Both the position numbers and the translations under genes were made by a program. This document shows, piece after piece, positions 60,218 through 64,000 of a stretch of 64,000 nucleotides of DNA. The notes beneath the pieces were generated by a model. That model made no database searches. It saw only the letters and a program-made list of their open reading frames with translations, and had not been told where the DNA came from. The DNA comes from Aspergillus flavus (taxonomy: Eukaryota > Ascomycota > Eurotiomycetes > Eurotiales > Aspergillaceae). How positions within the stretch are numbered: the first letter of the stretch is position 1; each line of letters starts with the position of its first letter. The stretch is taken from contig NC_092407.1 in NCBI RefSeq assembly GCF_009017415.1, positions 4,712,001 through 4,776,000 of the forward strand, in the 5' to 3' direction.

Positions 60218-62568
60218 TTAAGTGCGAGGTTGTTCGCCTAGAGTGTCGCTCATGTAATTAGAATTCAATATATCCATCACCGATCTGTTTGCTCCGATGA
60301 AGTCGTTCAGAAACATTGATATGTCTTCCTGGCTCATTGTAGAGTCGAATGTGTCTTCCGGCCACGGCACATTTGGTAGAGAAATGTTGGCCGGGCCATC
60401 TATCGTACTAGGAATGACAAGTGAGCCATCCTGGTGTTGTTCCAGACCCATCAGAGTCTGCTGAGATTCCACGAGGACTTGTGCCGCTCTGGCAAAAGCT
60501 TCACAAATAGTATAAAGATGCCTTGACCCTCGAGATAGCCCCTTAATTAGGTCGAGAGACTTGACCGTCTCCTGGAGGAGACTGAGGTCAGCGTTGCTGG
60601 CAGTGGTAATCGCATGTGTGAAGACAATCACAAATGGCGCAAAGGATGGATAGAGTAGAATCCTGTATGTGTGTCAGCGGCTTTCGAGCCCCAAAGCCCA
60701 ATATGCTAACCAATGAACGTATTCGATTTGCTTATGGGTTTGACGACCCCGGAAATAGGTGAAGCATTTTAGGTGGCTATGCAAAGCTAGTGTGGCAGCT
60801 TCATAGCATCGGGAGGAGATCGCCATGGCATTGCGTGGCCGTGTTTCGGCTCGATAGATAACCGTCAGCACCGAGTAGGTGATGAAGTCAGCACATGCAG
60901 CCATGCCATGGAGCGAGTCCGCATAGAGGCCCGCACTGACATCAATCTGGGAAGGAGTCAGCTGCTGGTGTACTGGGTTTGACTAAAAGGCCTACCGCGA
61001 GCAATTTGTCTCGAACAGCAATCAGGTCCACAGAAAGCTTCTCAATGGCGTTTAACCTCTTCTCGTCACTGGCTCTGGAGGCGGAAATAGAGTATAGTTC
61101 ATCATAGACCCTTCCTTGGATCGTCGCGAACTCAGCTGTGACGAGGGTCATTAGGTCCCATGAGCGATACTGGTGATGATCTGAAGGGGTAAAGAGGTCT
61201 GTGTCTATATCATGATCTTGGAAGTGTGAAGTGAACCCCAGGTTCAGGGATATATTCTTATCGATGGTGTAAAGCAGCCAAAAGACATGCCGCTTCGTCT
61301 CGGCGAGGGTGGACGGGTCCCCTTTGGTGGTGGAACTCCGATGTAAACCAACAGTCTGGCACATATTGAACGCAAGAGATAGATATGTCCAACAGCGTTG
61401 GATATCGAATTCTTCCTGGGCTTTGATTATCTGCTGCTGTCAGCGGAAGTTCGGTGTTGTACTGACGTCTCTTACCCCAATTAAAAGTGCTTGTATCTTT
61501 TCAATTGTCGGGTCCGCCATGAGCTCATAGCTGTTTAGCCCTAAATAGAAGCGACGTTCGCAAATCCTTGCACTAGATGCCAGGTCATATCGCGCGAGGT
61601 CCGGATGTCCTTCATGGAGATAATCGCGAATGATATAATACAAAAGGCCATACAAAAGAGTCAAAGAGCCCGCAGGGACCGGATTAATTGGGAAGTAGAT
61701 AGATTGGCAAAGAGATTCGACTTGGAGTAAGTCTCTCCAAGAATGGCTGACGAGAAAAAACGGAGGTTTTGCTTATCTTGTCAGACGACGAGATGAAGGG
61801 CAGGAAGAGATCACCCATACCTTTTACAGCCCTGACCACCGCGACAACTAGATCTACCGGAAGCAATGACTTTGAGTCTGGCGATGATGATGGTAAATTC
61901 GTCTCTGTCGGTTGGCCATTGTTAGACAGATGTTCTTCCGCAAGGCTGTTCTTCAAAGACGACAGGACGGCGGACACATGGTCATTCAGCCCACTATTGT
62001 GGGAAGTAGCGATAGCGGACAGTGCCGCATCCTTAGCAAGCAGTGTCTCATGGTGGAAGGACGACTGCCCTTCGAACGGCAGTGTGGCATGAGTAGATGA
62101 TTCGGGAACGGAAACCAAACCAGTAGTACCAGGAGCGGCAGACTGTGTGATTTGCGCAAGTGTTTGATTGATAACGGCGAGTTGTTCTTGGAGAGCCTCA
62201 AGCCTTTGCTCACTACTATCATAGTCAACCTCAAGAGCATGTAAGGGCACCTTCAATGCTGGCTTACTAATGGCTCGACTCATTCCGCCGCTCTGGGACG
62301 CTTGTACTGCTACTGCTGGTAGTAGAGATGCCGGCTACCCTGCAAGGTATCCCCAAAGCACCACAGCTGGAGCATGGAGTGGCTTTGTCACACTTGATCT
62401 GCTGTTTGTTAGGTACGTGCCGAAGGGTCTGAAATGGCTGCTAATTCATGTACCTTTCGGGCTCGGCAGTTGTCACACTAATGGTTGTTAATCCGTGGCA
62501 TTTGGCACGCAACTGGGAGGAGAATGTACCGCACGGGCGCGAAATGAATTCCTAGCGACAGTACTCAT
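60218..62568 (-). CDS. Zn2Cys6 transcription factor with fungal-specific TF domain
   Basis: About eight exons on the minus strand: 62568-62530, 62477-62454, 62398-62339, 62292-61821, 61771-61476, 61436-60996, 60946-60711 and 60662-60218, 670 codons. Joining the first three gives a complete binuclear zinc cluster: RACDNCRARK / IKCDKATPCSSCGALGIPCR, with all six cysteines. A coiled-coil linker follows (SSEQRLEALQEQLAVINQTL). The middle homology region has HSWRDLLQVESLCQSIYFPI, FDIQRCWTYLSLAFNMCQTVGLHRSS and ETKRHVFWLLYTIDKNISL. It acts in the nucleus on CGG-type sites. The intron after exon 5 would be only 39 to 42 bases, so that acceptor may be off by one CAG. It is convergent with the ERG4-like gene and divergent from the alpha-glucuronidase. 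Targets unknown. Confidence 0.85.
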
Positions 62569-62934
62569 TCTGTCTGCGATTGGTATCTGGGCATAGTGCT
62601 ATTGTCTGGTGACGGGCAAGTCACTGGAAACGAAGGAAGAAACAGACCGAAACGGGAACAATGCGTCACATGATCTGGCGTGAGCATCCCCCAATTTCCT
62701 GTTTGGAAATAGCGCGTCCCGTGTTTGTACACAGTATGGATCCCCCGCCCTTTGGGACAGCATCAATTCTTCCTAATTAGTACTGTTGTCTCTTCCACTT
62801 GGCATACTCTAAATTTTATTTTTCCACTTAGGCATTTCCACGACACTAAGTTGGAGCCCGGAATAACCAGTCCGACCATCGGGAAAATTCTAACCCGACC
62901 ACTCGTTCATTCACCGAAGATCGTCTAACTTTCC

Positions 62935-62941
62935 GGCTAAA
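62935..62941 (+). promoter_or_regulatory. XlnR-type site GGCTAAA upstream of alpha-glucuronidase
   Basis: The exact XlnR consensus, 254 bases before the start codon and 198 before the TATA box. XlnR activates xylanolytic genes including aguA in Aspergillus. Confidence 0.6.
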
Positions 62942-63138
62942 ATCATGTCTGATTCATGGCGATTTCCCCGCAATGACGTTTCCCCATCTGCTTGCCAAGT
63001 TACCTTACAGAGTAAAATATGGGTGCATATGGCGGTCTGTCATGACCCCACGTTTACCCCGGATTAATATAGCCTGAATTCATGGGTATTGTTAGCGTGG
63101 GGATCCGTATCGGGAAATGAGCAAGATGCAGATCTCGG

Positions 63139-63146
63139 TATATAAA
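63139..63146 (+). promoter_or_regulatory. TATA box of alpha-glucuronidase
   Basis: TATATAAA, 49 bases before the start codon, in a normal position for a strongly induced fungal hydrolase gene with a short leader. Confidence 0.6.
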
Positions 63147-63194
63147 TCACCCCAATTGCTCTATGAGAAGAGCCAACTCTAGAACGTCAACATC

Positions 63195-64000
63195 ATGCGC
63201 TGGTCATTTCTGACCGTATTACTGTGGCTCGTATCTCTTACGGGTGCAGAGAACGGTTTCAATGGATGGCTACGATATGCCCCTGTGCAGTGCGACAAAC
63301 GCTGCCAGCGGGCGTTACCGTCGAGCATTGTTACGTTGAATAGCACCGACTCAGGCCCTATAGGTACTGCTAGTCAGGAACTGCAAGCTGGACTGGAGAA
63401 CATCGTTGGCAAGCAACTGTCTATCAAGCGTTCCAGCTGTGGTTCGCGCTCATCGATTCTGGTCGCTACCCTCGAGCAATACCGCCAAGCCTGCAATAGA
63501 AGCTCCGAAGTCCCTTCTCTTGGCATTGACGGCTTCTGGTTGCGTGCTTATGGTGATACCGTGCAGATTGTAGGAGAAAATGAAAGGGGTGCACTGTACG
63601 GAGCTTTTGAGTATCTCTCGCTCCTTGCGCAGGGCAACTTCTCTCACGTCGATTATACCACCAGTGCGCATGCACCAGTTCGATGGGTGAATCAGTGGGA
63701 TAATATGGATGGGAGCATCGAGCGTGGATATGCTGGGCCGTCCATATTCTTCGAAGATGGCCACATTGTTGAGGATCTATCCCGTGTCAAACAGTACGCT
63801 CGCCTTCTAGCGTCGATCCGAATCAATGGTGTTATCGTCAACAATGTCAATGCCAATGCAACCCTCTTGACTTCCCAGAACATGGATGGCTTGGCGCGCA
63901 TTGCAAATGTTTTTCGGCCGTATGGCATCCAGATCGGCATCTCTCTCAACTTTGCTTCGCCAGATACCTTGGGTGGCCTAGGCACTTACGACCCACTTGA
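63195..64000 (+). CDS. aguA: GH67 alpha-glucuronidase, N-terminal part (runs off the window)
   Basis: The frame from the ATG at 63195 stays open for 268 codons to the window end. The signal peptide is MRWSFLTVLLWLVSLTGA, followed by ENGFNGWLRYAPV, which is the usual start of mature AguA. Further matches are GFWLRAYGDTVQIVGENERGALYGAFEYL, APVRWVNQWDNMDGSIERGYAG, SIFF and ARLLASIRINGVIVNNVNAN, all in GH67. The full enzyme is about 840 residues; the catalytic acids lie beyond this window. It is secreted and removes 4-O-methyl-glucuronic acid from xylan-derived oligomers. A GGCTAAA XlnR site and a TATA box lie upstream. No intron is needed in the part seen. Confidence 0.95.
   Translation, partial: MRWSFLTVLLWLVSLTGAENGFNGWLRYAPVQCDKRCQRALPSSIVTLNSTDSGPIGTASQELQAGLENIVGKQLSIKRSSCGSRSSILVATLEQYRQACNRSSEVPSLGIDGFWLRAYGDTVQIVGENERGALYGAFEYLSLLAQGNFSHVDYTTSAHAPVRWVNQWDNMDGSIERGYAGPSIFFEDGHIVEDLSRVKQYARLLASIRINGVIVNNVNANATLLTSQNMDGLARIANVFRPYGIQIGISLNFASPDTLGGLGTYDPL

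Larger units (their letters stand above)
62569..63194. promoter_or_regulatory. Divergent promoter of Zn2Cys6 factor and alpha-glucuronidase
   Basis: About 0.63 kb without a gene. It contains the GGCTAAA site at 62935-62941, a CCCCAC and a CCCCGG word (CreA-type) at about 63047-63062, and the TATA box at 63139-63146. Confidence 0.6.

Overview
The window reads as genomic DNA of a filamentous ascomycete, most probably an Aspergillus or close Eurotiales relative. The genes have short introns (about 40 to 100 bases, GTANGT-like donors, CTRAC/CTAAC-like branch points just before the acceptor). The set of orthologs (SMC3/SudA, SconB/Met30, Atg17, Rio1, CBR1, ERG4, AguA, a SIT1-type siderophore transporter) fits that group. 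Exon joins below were worked out by hand from frame continuity and family motifs. All multi-exon totals come out as whole codons, but none was checked against transcripts or databases.

Layout. 1-11 kb is a biosynthetic region: the 5' end of a membrane protein, a condensation-type (TRI3-like) acyltransferase and a highly reducing polyketide synthase (KS-AT-DH-relic MT-ER-KR-ACP) whose methyltransferase has lost its SAM-binding motif. 11-20 kb is gene-poor and partly AT-rich, with degenerate repeats. It contains a feruloyl-esterase-A-like lipase, a glycine-zipper protein, a small Kre9/KNH-like protein without a signal peptide, and sequence that looks like decayed genes. 20-29 kb holds a secreted tyrosinase and a siderophore-type MFS transporter (convergent), a membrane-anchored ALDH3-type fatty aldehyde dehydrogenase and a Cys/Thr-rich surface-type protein.

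30-51.7 kb is a compact housekeeping block: GMP synthase, arginyl-tRNA synthetase with an in-frame mitochondrial leader, a PIPK-domain protein, NADH-cytochrome b5 reductase, a DUF3605 protein, cohesin SMC3 divergent from RIO1 kinase, ATG17, and the F-box/WD40 sulfur controller SconB. From 52 kb the sequence becomes accessory again: a broken UstYa-like (DUF3328) gene, an ATP-grasp ligase, a seven-exon cytochrome P450 divergent from an ERG4-type sterol C-24(28) reductase, a Zn2Cys6 transcription factor, and the first 268 codons of a GH67 alpha-glucuronidase preceded by a TATA box and a XlnR-type GGCTAAA site.

How the genes work together. The acyltransferase next to the HR-PKS suggests that the polyketide is esterified after release. 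TGASTCA (CpcA/Gcn4) sites sit in the promoters of both GMP synthase and arginyl-tRNA synthetase, and an ACGCGT element lies between SMC3 and RIO1. The P450/ERG4 pair shares a 1-kb divergent promoter carrying a perfect 16-bp palindrome. The best leads for something undescribed are the PKS/acyltransferase pair and the UstYa relic / ATP-grasp / P450 / ERG4-like neighbourhood.
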